Assembly: GCA_964597315.1 (NCBI GenBank)
Contig: CAZQXD010000007.1
Coordinates: 1 to 64,000 of the forward strand
Reading direction: 5' to 3'
Origin: CAZQXD01 sp964597315
GTDB taxonomy: Bacteria > Pseudomonadota > Gammaproteobacteria > Competibacterales > Competibacteraceae
Length of the DNA: 64,000 bases
A program made the position numbers and the translations under genes. The notes beneath the pieces are model-generated. The model worked only from the letters and a program-made list of their open reading frames with translations, was not told the origin of the DNA and did not search any database. Below are positions 37,279 to 45,342 of this stretch, one piece after another (position 1 is the first letter of the stretch; each line of letters begins with the position of its first letter).

Positions 37279-40200
37279 TTTCTGCGCTGCCTATCTGGCT
37301 GTGAAGGGGTTGTGAAGAATTGTCGCAAGAATAAGCGCTTTCTGAGCTGCCTATCCGGCAGTGAAGCTGGGATGCATTGAAATGAAAAGGTTTATTATTT
37401 TCTGAGCTGCCTATCCGGCAGTGAAGGATTAAATAGATTCACTCGCCTAGTCTGGCGATTTCTGAGCTGCCTATCCGGCAGTGAAGCACTGTTCTTGATG
37501 CTCGGACACGTACGACAGTTTCTGAGCTGCCTATCCGGCAGTGAAGCGGGGCTGACCTACGCTGGGCTGACCTACGCTTTTCTGAGCTGCCTATCCGGCA
37601 GTGAAGAAGAGTTGCTGGAGATGACGCAATCCACTCCTTTTCTGAGCTGCCTATCCGGCAGTGAAGACTCGATTAATCAGTGGTGGTCATTTACTGATTT
37701 TCTGAGCTGCCTATCCGGCAGTGAAGGATGGGCTGATCTACGCTGGGCTGATCTACGCTTTCTGAGCTGCCTATCCGGCAGTGAAGAGATCGCCGCGGCT
37801 GGAACGGACTACCTGGATTTTCTGAGCTGCCTATCCGGCAGTGAAGCGCATCCCTGAGGACTTGGAGTCTGAATACGCTTTCTGAGCTGCCTATCCGGCA
37901 GTGAAGAAGTTACAGCTTTCCTAGAAAAGAACCCCCTATTTTCTGAGCTGCCTATCCGGCAGTGAAGCAGGTCCACGAACTCCGACCAGGCCGCCGTCCT
38001 TTCTGAGCTGCCTATCCGGCAGTGAAGAACCGCCAGCGAACGGCACCAGCAGACAGCCCTTTCTGAGCTGCCTATCCGGCAGTGAAGTCAAGGGCCAGTT
38101 TGCAGAACTCGGGGTTATATTTTCTGAGCTGCCTATCCGGCAGTGAAGGCGTATTTGACGGAACGGAGGTGTTCGCGGGCTTTCTGAGCTGCCTATCCGG
38201 CAGTGAAGCCGGAAACAGCTACCGCGCCATGGACCGTGGCTTTCTGAGCTGCCTATCCGGCAGTGAAGAGCACCGGCAGGCCGCGCGAAGCGGCGGCGCG
38301 TTTCTGAGCTGCCTATCCGGCAGTGAAGTCTGAGGACGATCTATCGTATGAGGAATCACTTTTCTGAGCTGCCTATCCGGCAGTGAAGGCGTATGTCACT
38401 ATCGGTAGACCGGGCTTGTATTTCTGAGCTGCCTATCCGGCAGTGAAGGCGGCGTGGGCCTGTGGCCCCGGGCTGCTTTTTTTCTGAGCTGCCTATCCGG
38501 CAGTGAAGGGCCACAGGGACCGACACAACCCACAGCGGGCTTTCTGAGCTGCCTATCCGGCAGTGAAGTATAAATCCTCGGACGCGGGCGCGCCCACACT
38601 TTTCTGAGCTGCCTATCCGGCAGTGAAGTTCTCTACATGTGTGTCCTTGTCTGGCATAACTTTCTGAGCTGCCTATCCGGCAGTGAAGAGGAGCTAGCAA
38701 CGGCGGAAATAGAGCTTCAGTTTCTGAGCTGCCTATCCGGCAGTGAAGTCAGAGTTCTTCCCGCTCCATGGCGTCCAGAATTTCTGAGCTGCCTATCCGG
38801 CAGTGAAGACCACTGTATTATGCAACACTAAAGAGTCATATTTCTGAGCTGCCTATCCGGCAGTGAAGAGGTGACAATCAAGGGCACCCGCACAATGGCT
38901 ATTTCTGAGCTGCCTATCCGGCAGTGAAGGTATAGGGGATAAACTTACCCAACCAACGAAGGTTTCTGAGCTGCCTATCCGGCAGTGAAGTAGGTCAGCA
39001 TCTGCGCCAGATCCCGCCCGAATTTCTGAGCTGCCTATCCGGCAGTGAAGGGTCACATACCGGGAGCATGCGGCCATGTACTTTTCTGAGCTGCCTATCC
39101 GGCAGTGAAGGGGACGCGAGATCGCCGCCTACGGCGCCGAGCGTTTCTGAGCTGCCTATCCGGCAGTGAAGTTCTTGCGATCCGTCTTGCTCAACGGATC
39201 AAATTTCTGAGCTGCCTATCCGGCAGTGAAGATTTCTGACCGGTCACGCTATCTGTTAATACAGTTTCTGAGCTGCCTATCCGGCAGTGAAGCGTTCGGC
39301 GAACGCGGCGGTGGGTTGCTGCTGTTTCTGAGCTGCCTATCCGGCAGTGAAGTCCGCTGCGCCAGCCTAATCCGCTCATCCCGTATTTCTGAGCTGCCTA
39401 TCCGGCAGTGAAGGTGCAGGCATGGGTTTTACCTCTCGTAGTGTTCTTTCTGAGCTGCCTATCCGGCAGTGAAGGACGTTTGACCCGGTCGACGAAGACC
39501 GAGTGCTTTCTGAGCTGCCTATCCGGCAGTGAAGGATTGATGGCAAGGAGTAGGCCGCGGGGTGCATTTCTGAGCTGCCTATCCGGCAGTGAAGAAAAGC
39601 TCAAATCCGCGCTGAATCTGCCGGACTTTCTGAGCTGCCTATCCGGCAGTGAAGCTCACCTTGACCACCAGCCGATGCACTGCGATTTTCTGAGCTGCCT
39701 ATCCGGCAGTGAAGGAGGGGTTGCCCACCAGGAAGCCGAGTGTTTTTTTCTGAGCTGCCTATCCGGCAGTGAAGACCCAAACTCATTCCTACACCAGAAA
39801 TAGTGGTTTCTGAGCTGCCTATCCGGCAGTGAAGGTGGCGGCGCTGGGCCTGGCCGTCATCTTCCTTTTCTGAGCTGCCTATCCGGCAGTGAAGATTCTG
39901 AGCGAGGGCGTGTGGACGGTCTGGCTTTTCTGAGCTGCCTATCCGGCAGTGAAGGGATCGGCACCCTGGACCAGACGACCCGTTCATTTCTGAGCTGCCT
40001 ATCCGGCAGTGAAGCGCAGCCCCTTTTTTCGCACGACCGGGGTGATTTTCTGAGCTGCCTATCCGGCAGTGAAGGAAGTATTCCGGTGGCTACCTGAAGA
40101 ATTGGATTTCTGAGCTGCCTATCCGGCAGTGAAGAACTCCTGCGCCAGTCGGTTGATGCTCCACCGTTTCTGAGCTGCCTATCCGGCAGTGAAGACCTGA

Positions 40201-40675
40201 GCATACGTAAAAGTCAGGGATTCACTTTTCTGAGCTGCCTATCCGGCAGTGAAGGTGGACGGCGTGAGGGTGACCGCCAAGGGCCGTTTCTGAGCTGCCT
40301 ATCCGGCAGTGAAGTAGATAGACCAGATCGAACCCCCCTGCTCAGTTTTCTGAGCTGCCTATCCGGCAGTGAAGTTGATGCGAGGGCGGTGGGGTTTTGG
40401 CTGAAATTTCTGAGCTGCCTATCCGGCAGTGAAGGCGACGATCACCCGCGCCGTGGCCACCCTCAATTTCTGAGCTGCCTATCCGGCAGTGAAGCTCCAC
40501 CGCCCCGCCCAGGGTAGGGTCGGCCATTTCTGAGCTGCCTATCCGGCAGTGAAGCCATCGGGACGCCGGTGGCTCATACCACGACATTTTCTGAGCTGCC
40601 TATCCGGCAGTGAAGGGTCGATCCGACATCGACAACCATGCAAGCCCTTTCTGAGCTGCCTATCCGGCAGTGAAG
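37279..40675 (-). CRISPR. Type I-F CRISPR array, 57 repeats and 56 spacers
   Basis: The repeat is 28 bp, read on the plus strand as TTTCTGAGCTGCC followed by TATCCGGCAGTGAAG. Its minus-strand sense runs CTTCACTGCC...CTCAGAAA, the I-F consensus with the CTGCC/GGCAG hairpin cut by Cas6f. Units are 60 bp (32-nt spacers) except nine of 61 bp (33-nt spacers). All repeats seen are identical apart from the last, at 37279-37306, which has three substitutions, as expected for the oldest, leader-distal end. Transcription thus runs on the minus strand from the leader at the high-coordinate end. Two spacers (37547-37578 and 37727-37758) are near-copies that encode pentapeptide repeats. Confidence 0.99.
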
Positions 40676-40900
40676 TAGAGATAATACCGAAAAACATCCA
40701 ATTTTTCAAAGAACTTACCGTATTTATACCGCTTTAACCCAAAATTTTAGCCCATTTTTAACCCATTGATTCTTATGGGCTAAAAAAAGCCCGAAAAAAA
40801 AGGGTCAAAACGTCGGGGTAGGACCCTGCCTCAGGGTGCGGCCACCGTCCTGGCTAACCGCACCCTATTCGACAGGGTGCATCCCGTCGGCACAGCCTAT
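40676..40900 (-). promoter_or_regulatory. CRISPR leader
   Basis: The region between cas6f and the first repeat is strongly AT-rich (about 40676-40810), in contrast to the GC-rich surroundings. On the minus strand it has TATAAA (40728-40723), about 50 nt before the first repeat, as a likely -10 box, though no good -35 was found. The part near cas6f carries a GC-rich hairpin (AGGGTGCGG at 40833-40841 with CCGCACCCT at 40858-40866) that could end the cas transcript. Confidence 0.75.
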
Positions 40901-41467
40901 CTAAAACCAGGGCACGGTCGCCTCCGGGCTGAGACCATAGGCGCTGAACTCGCCCCGCACCGGCTGCTCTTGAACCGGTAAATGCTCGATAAACAACCGA
41001 AACGGCTGTCCCGTGCTTTGGCTTCTGAGGGTGACAAAGGGCAGATTGAGCCGTTCACCCGCCGTATCCGGTATCGCCTCGCAAGCGGCGTCTAGGGTGA
41101 TGCCCCGACGTTGCATCAAACGACGGCGCAGGCGCTCGGGACTGCTCTTGGCCTGTACCCGCCGCACCACCCGATGGGCGGTATCGCCGGGCACGGGGGT
41201 AATCTCCCCAACCGCCGTATGGTCCCGCATCCCCAACAACCAATTCAGGGACGCCAACCGCCCCAGCGCCTCGGCGGAGCCGTGTAACCGTAAGCAGTCA
41301 TCCAAGGACGGCGCCTTTGGCCGCACCTTCGGAAAACTGACGCCGATGTTTCCCTCACCCTGCTGAACCAAGGCCCGGTGCAGCTTGCTGAACAAGGCGC
41401 TCATCAACAAGGGGGTGGAAAACTCCGGGTCCGGCAACAACCGGATATCCAGATAATGGTCCGTCAT
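40901..41467 (-). CDS. cas6f: Cas6f (Csy4) crRNA-processing endoribonuclease
   Basis: 188 residues. It cuts the repeat RNA after its hairpin and stays bound to the 3' end of the crRNA in the Csy complex. The catalytic His30 lies in FSKLHRAL. The arginine-rich helix that grips the hairpin reads VVRRVQAKSSPERLRRRLMQRR. The C terminus GEFSAYGLSPEATVPWF is nearly invariant in the family. It is the last gene of the cas operon, 3 nt after csy3. Confidence 0.97.
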   Translation of the reverse strand: MTDHYLDIRLLPDPEFSTPLLMSALFSKLHRALVQQGEGNIGVSFPKVRPKAPSLDDCLRLHGSAEALGRLASLNWLLGMRDHTAVGEITPVPGDTAHRVVRRVQAKSSPERLRRRLMQRRGITLDAACEAIPDTAGERLNLPFVTLRSQSTGQPFRLFIEHLPVQEQPVRGEFSAYGLSPEATVPWF

Positions 41468-41470
41468 GGC

Positions 41471-42514
41471 TCAGGCGTCCTTTTCGCCGAACACCCCACC
41501 CCGGATCAACGTGGCCATCAAATAATGCTGCTGGTCCGGCGCGGGCGTCTTGTCGCGGATAACCCACCCGTCCAGCAAACTATAGAAATCCGCTTTCTGC
41601 TTGGGCTGGCGATACGCCTTGCCTTGAGAGGTGACCGACCCATAAGGCTCCACCGCGATGGGACCCAGAAAATCGCCGTTCTCGTCGGGATACCAAGTAT
41701 CAATGGTGCGCAAGGCATTGCCGATCTTCTGGGAATGCATCGCCGCCGTGGACCCCACCGTGTACAACGTCTTGCTTTTCTGGCCCTTGCTGCCCCCTTT
41801 GTCCAGAATCAGCTCCTGGGACGGAAATACCTCCTGACCATCACCGATTCGCACATAAGCGATCACCTCCAGCAAGGCAAAGCTGTCTCCCGACAAGCCC
41901 TGCTCGATCACCTGGGCCAGCTCATCAATAGCGGCTTTCGCCTGATCCGGGACGTCAAAATGCCGCAACGGCAAGGCCAGGGCATCGAACACCCAAGTCT
42001 GCGCCGCATCGCCCCCCCGTAACTGCCGGACCTGAACCTGAATCTGCTCGGCGCCCATCCGGTTGCGCCACAAAAACCGGCCATTGGCCAGATTGACGGC
42101 ATAGCGCCGGGCTAGCTCCCCGAAACCCTGGCCTTCGGCATAGGCGCTCACAGTACTCTGCAACTTGGCCTGATAATCGGCATTGTTGCAGGCCGAGGGC
42201 GTGCCCGCCCCACCCAGCACCCGCAGGGTAAAGCGCAGCCGCAGCGTATCCGCATCCATGGGCAGGGTAGCCACATCCACCGTTTGCAGATTGGGGTTTT
42301 CGATGGACGCATCCAGCTTGGCCGGGTCTTGGTCCTTGGTTTTCAGCCGGTTGGAGATGGTCCCCCGCACCGATTTCTCCCGGACCTGAACCCCGGACCA
42401 GCGGTGGCCGTTGTCCAGATCGGCCCAGTTACCGGCGCTGAACAGTCCATCTGAGGTATCCAGCTTGCGCTCGAACGCCAGAACGGAGGCGGTTTTCAAT
42501 TCATTCTTGGCCAT
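41471..42514 (-). CDS. csy3: Csy3 (Cas7f) Cascade backbone subunit
   Basis: 347 residues. Several copies coat the crRNA spacer in the type I-F surveillance complex. Typical sequence includes ASVLAFERKLDTSDGLFSAGNW at the N terminus, ISNRLKTKDQDPAKLDASI, and GNALRTIDTWYP near the end. It lies 12 nt after csy2 and 3 nt before cas6f. Confidence 0.97.
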   Translation of the reverse strand: MAKNELKTASVLAFERKLDTSDGLFSAGNWADLDNGHRWSGVQVREKSVRGTISNRLKTKDQDPAKLDASIENPNLQTVDVATLPMDADTLRLRFTLRVLGGAGTPSACNNADYQAKLQSTVSAYAEGQGFGELARRYAVNLANGRFLWRNRMGAEQIQVQVRQLRGGDAAQTWVFDALALPLRHFDVPDQAKAAIDELAQVIEQGLSGDSFALLEVIAYVRIGDGQEVFPSQELILDKGGSKGQKSKTLYTVGSTAAMHSQKIGNALRTIDTWYPDENGDFLGPIAVEPYGSVTSQGKAYRQPKQKADFYSLLDGWVIRDKTPAPDQQHYLMATLIRGGVFGEKDA

Positions 42515-42526
42515 AGTGCAGACTCC

Positions 42527-43507
42527 TTATGCAACAACATTGGTGGGGGGAATATAATCGTTTGTACAGCAATACAGCCCCAACTCTGGCTGGGCGTCGT
42601 AACGCCACAACAAGTGCGAGAGCTGGTCGATACGGTGGGGGCTGATCCATTCCCCCAGGGAATAAAGGCTTTCCACGAAACAAAACGGGGTGGCGCTGTC
42701 CCGAGCATTGGCCACCTGGCCCGGTTCATACAGGGGCGAGATGGCCTGATAGCCCACCGGAATCGGCGCCAGCCAGCCGGGTTTACGGCGCGCCCGCCAC
42801 TCGGCCTTGTCTGCATCATCAGGGTCCGGGGTGGGTTCCATATTGAGGCGGGACAAATCCAACAGGGCATCCAGAGCCGTGGCTGTCGGGTCCGGCTGTT
42901 GGGCCTGCATGTCGGCCAACCGGCGTTCCAGCACATCCTGTCGGCTGACCAAGGCAAAGCCGGGCAACAGCCGGTAACGCAGCCCGGCGAAATGCGCCCC
43001 GAGGCTTTCCTGGTCATCGGGCAGCGAATTCCAATCCGGGCTGATTCGTAGGTTCTGGGACTCTTTTTCCCCATAGACCCGGGGCAGCACACTGCCCCCC
43101 GCCAGGCGCATGGCCTGAGCCTGGTCCAGGGCATCCCAGGCAAACTGCCCGCCTTCGGCCTCATCCAGATAGCCGTGGGTCTGGATCAGCAGGCTAACCT
43201 CCATATGGGCGCGGCCCTCCTCCACAAAGGACGGTGGCTTCTCATTTTTATCCACCGGATTGCGGGTGAGGCAAAACACTTGGGTGCGCTTGCCCGGCGG
43301 CTGAAACACCTGGGGATCGAAGCGGTGGCAGATGATGCCCACCCCATCCAGGGTGATGTCATACTGCGCGGCCAGCCGTCGGCCCAGGGCATGGACGAAA
43401 CCCACAAACGCCGTGGGCGATGGAAACCCCCAGGTCAGGGGACCGGAAATGGCGTTGGCGTTCTGGACCCGCAACCGAGGCAATACCAGCAGTCCTTGAT
43501 TATCCAT
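42527..43507 (-). CDS. csy2: Csy2 (Cas5f) Cascade subunit
   Basis: About 326 residues from ATG 43507 (MDNQGLLVLPRLRVQNANA). It caps the 5' end of crRNA with Csy1. Family signatures include ISGPLTWGFPSPTAFVGFVHAL and ICHRFDPQV. The start overlaps the csy1 stop by 8 nt. Confidence 0.96.
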   Translation of the reverse strand: MDNQGLLVLPRLRVQNANAISGPLTWGFPSPTAFVGFVHALGRRLAAQYDITLDGVGIICHRFDPQVFQPPGKRTQVFCLTRNPVDKNEKPPSFVEEGRAHMEVSLLIQTHGYLDEAEGGQFAWDALDQAQAMRLAGGSVLPRVYGEKESQNLRISPDWNSLPDDQESLGAHFAGLRYRLLPGFALVSRQDVLERRLADMQAQQPDPTATALDALLDLSRLNMEPTPDPDDADKAEWRARRKPGWLAPIPVGYQAISPLYEPGQVANARDSATPFCFVESLYSLGEWISPHRIDQLSHLLWRYDAQPELGLYCCTNDYIPPTNVVA

Positions 43508-44825
43508 AACTGACCAGTCCTTCTCTGAGTAGATCAAACTCCTTGTCCAGCCCGCTTTTCCACTCGCTGTGTTCCGGCTGTCCCACGGGCAGCTTGTCGT
43601 GTTGCAGCGCCCGGTTGAGCCAGTGGCCGAACCGGTCACAGACCTCGGCCCGCCAATCCCGGGCCTGGCGTTGCTGGGCAAAGTCCGGGTCCAGTTCTGC
43701 CCGTTTGGGGTCTAGCCAGTACTGCTCAATGAGATCCAAACGGCAATCCGGCCCGGCGCTCCAACCCGGGGGCAGGGCTTGCAACTGGGCGGTGAACAGC
43801 AACAGCTCATCGACGATGCGCCCGACCAGCTCGGCGCGGGTGTTGCGGATATGGATATTGTTGATGTCCTTGCCACTGACGGAGACCAGGAACGTTTTCA
43901 AAATCCGGGTGAGATCCCCCACGGCCTGGCGGCGGGGAAAGGCCCGCTTGAAAACGGTCTGCACCCTCAGTGGCGGGCGCACCGGATCGGAGCGCCAGAC
44001 CGGGGGCAGCGAGGCCAGAAGCCAGTTTTCTCCGTGACGCTCGCTGTTGAGCTGGCTGACGTTCTGGTGTTTGGTGCCACCGTAGTTCTGTACCGCAAGG
44101 TTGAGATATTCCCGGTAGCCGACTGTATAGGGCTTGGAAGCGCGGCGGGCCGCGCGGGCCGCCTTGGCCTCATCACCGAACCGGTCTTCGGTGATTCTGC
44201 CATGCACCCCATGGACCAAACTGGATGGGAACAAGGGGGCCAGGAGATGATAACCGCCGTCTTTGAGCGGAAAATAAAGCTGCTTGGCCAAGCTGCTGGA
44301 GATGGTGGGTGTATCGTTTTGGGCGATGGCGGCCATGGTTTTTGCCCACCGCGCCCCTCGCGCTGGATCATCGGATAACGCGGCGATCAACACCGGATCG
44401 GCGGCCCTGGCCCGCTCCAGCAAGGTCTTATCTTGGTACACCAGCTTGAGGAACTTATAGGCGTCCAGGTAGGCGGCATTTTTTACGGCATCGACAACAC
44501 GTTCATCGCCCAGAGTATGTGTGCCAACCAGTCGTTGCAGGGCAGGAGCGGCCACACCTGGCTCATAAAGAATTTCAGTAGCACGGGTATTGATTTTAGG
44601 GTGGATGTACTTGACGGCGTGGGTGACCAGTTGCAGCTTACTGGCCCGGTTCGCCACACCCTCTAGCCAATCATCCCACTGATGCTTGAGTTGAAGCGTT
44701 CTGATCTGCTCCGTGTCGTCGGCCTTGACCTTCTCCAGTTTGGCGTCCAGTTGCTGCTGGATATATGCCCGGATCATCTGCCTGAGTTCCGCGACAGATG
44801 CCGGGTTCGGTGTTTCCTCGACCAT
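43500..44825 (-). CDS. csy1: Csy1 (Cas8f) large Cascade subunit
   Basis: About 441 residues starting MVEETPNPASVAELRQMIRAYI; AAAGGAG sits 9 nt before this ATG, so the in-frame start 11 codons upstream is rejected. Csy1 recognises the CC PAM with Csy2. Conserved parts include GGTKHQNVSQLNSERHGENWLLAS. It is the first gene of the csy1-csy2-csy3-cas6f group and is separated from cas2-3 by 515 bp, so it may have its own promoter. Confidence 0.96.
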   Translation of the reverse strand: MVEETPNPASVAELRQMIRAYIQQQLDAKLEKVKADDTEQIRTLQLKHQWDDWLEGVANRASKLQLVTHAVKYIHPKINTRATEILYEPGVAAPALQRLVGTHTLGDERVVDAVKNAAYLDAYKFLKLVYQDKTLLERARAADPVLIAALSDDPARGARWAKTMAAIAQNDTPTISSSLAKQLYFPLKDGGYHLLAPLFPSSLVHGVHGRITEDRFGDEAKAARAARRASKPYTVGYREYLNLAVQNYGGTKHQNVSQLNSERHGENWLLASLPPVWRSDPVRPPLRVQTVFKRAFPRRQAVGDLTRILKTFLVSVSGKDINNIHIRNTRAELVGRIVDELLLFTAQLQALPPGWSAGPDCRLDLIEQYWLDPKRAELDPDFAQQRQARDWRAEVCDRFGHWLNRALQHDKLPVGQPEHSEWKSGLDKEFDLLREGLVSYG

Positions 44826-45010
44826 GAAAACTAGCTCCTTTGCGATAGTCAGCGACAACTCAGGCCATTACATGCCAGCGCATCAAACGATCCCGACTGG
44901 TCAGCGTTACTCTACAAACGATGACAAATTGGGCCTGATTTGCTAACGTGCAAGAACACTTTGGAGTCACTGATTACTCGCGGTGGTGACAAGGTGAATC
45001 CAATAATGAA

Positions 45011-45082
45011 GACGCGACCGAGATTCGAACTCGGGTACGGAGAATTGCGAGCCCCCCTGCCTGACCGCTCGGCCATCGCGTC
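45011..45082 (-). tRNA. Degenerate tRNA-Cys-like gene between cas2-3 and csy1
   Basis: On the minus strand a 72-nt cloverleaf is clear. The acceptor stem GACGCGA/TCGCGTC has 7 perfect pairs. The D arm is GCC-GAGCGGTCA-GGC, and the T arm CCGAG-TTCGAAT-CTCGG has 5 perfect pairs. The next base is U, the discriminator base of tRNA-Cys; no CCA is encoded. The anticodon arm is damaged: around CTCGCAA the best stem has three G-U pairs, and the loop reads CGC after U rather than GCA, as if one base were inserted. The D arm resembles phage tRNA-Cys. It may be a pseudogene, a remnant of a phage tRNA, or a tRNA-like RNA with a new role. Confidence 0.6.
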
Positions 45083-45103
45083 ACCCGTCTCATCCTTGAA
45101 TAA

Positions 45104-45132
45104 CCCCGTCTGTTGGCGCAGATGGGGTTTTT
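45104..45132 (+). terminator. Intrinsic terminator, plus-strand orientation
   Basis: A 9-bp stem CCCCGTCTG/CAGATGGGG (one G-T pair) with a 6-nt loop is followed by five T residues (45128-45132) on the plus strand. No plus-strand gene is evident upstream. It would shield the guide-like RNA promoter from read-through, or end an unrecognised small plus-strand RNA. On the minus strand the same hairpin lies 5' of the tRNA-like gene. Confidence 0.65.
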
Positions 45133-45181
45133 GTATATCCATTGGTGCGCCATGATAGCGATGTTCATTCAAAACATCAAT

Positions 45182-45208
45182 CCATTGAACTTACATTTTT
45201 ATGTTATA
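45182..45208 (+). promoter_or_regulatory. Putative CRISPR-guide target (CC PAM plus partial protospacer) in a promoter-like region
   Basis: CC at 45182-45183 is followed by sequence matching the pseudo-spacer at 45270 onward. Positions 1-5, 7-11, 13-14, 16-17, 20-23 and 25 agree; mismatches are at 6, 12, 15, 18, 19 and 24. In type I complexes every sixth base is flipped out and does not pair, so the mismatches at 6 and 12 should cost little. The site covers TATAAC (45208-45203 on the minus strand), a good -10 box for transcription toward the tRNA-like gene and csy1, and lies upstream of the mini-array itself. Confidence 0.6.
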
Positions 45209-45241
45209 CAGATTAAATACAAAACAAAGTATAGACTGTCC

Positions 45242-45321
45242 CTGCACTGCCGTGCAGGTAGCTCAGAAAATTGACCTTACCTTATTGGGTTACATCCACT
45301 GCCGAATAGGCAGCCAAGAGC
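45242..45321 (+). ncRNA. Degenerate CRISPR mini-array, candidate CreR/CreA-type guide RNA
   Basis: Two degenerate copies of the I-F repeat lie in crRNA-sense orientation on the plus strand, opposite to the cas operon. Copy 1 (45242-45269) matches at 23 of 28 positions, with the 8-nt handle CTCAGAAA intact and a CTGCC/GGTAG stem (one G-U pair). Copy 2 (45294-45321) matches at 21 of 28, with the CTGCC/GGCAG stem intact. Between them is a 24-nt pseudo-spacer, 8 nt shorter than array spacers. The upstream 60 bp are AT-rich with TATAGA at 45230-45235, a possible -10 box. Established CreR/CreA RNAs share this layout and guide Cascade to repress a promoter. Confidence 0.72.
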
Positions 45322-45342
45322 CGGTGAGGGACACACCGGCTC
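45318..45342. terminator. Strong hairpin overlapping the cas2-3 stop codon
   Basis: GAGCCGGTG (45318-45326) and CACCGGCTC (45334-45342) pair perfectly over 9 bp with a 7-nt loop. It overlaps the end of the second degenerate repeat and the TGA of cas2-3. There is no U-tract on either strand. It could end or stabilise the guide-like RNA and the cas1-cas2-3 mRNA. Confidence 0.5.

Noticed and set aside
37495..40737. Many short ORFs containing FLSCLSGSE or LHCRIGSSE
   Set aside because: They are translations of the CRISPR repeats and spacers, not proteins.
45006..45155. Plus-strand ORF of about 50 codons with an AAGGTG site, crossing the tRNA-like gene
   Set aside because: Its sequence (RPRFELGYGELR) is the typical false translation of the antisense strand of a tRNA, and it runs through the terminator.
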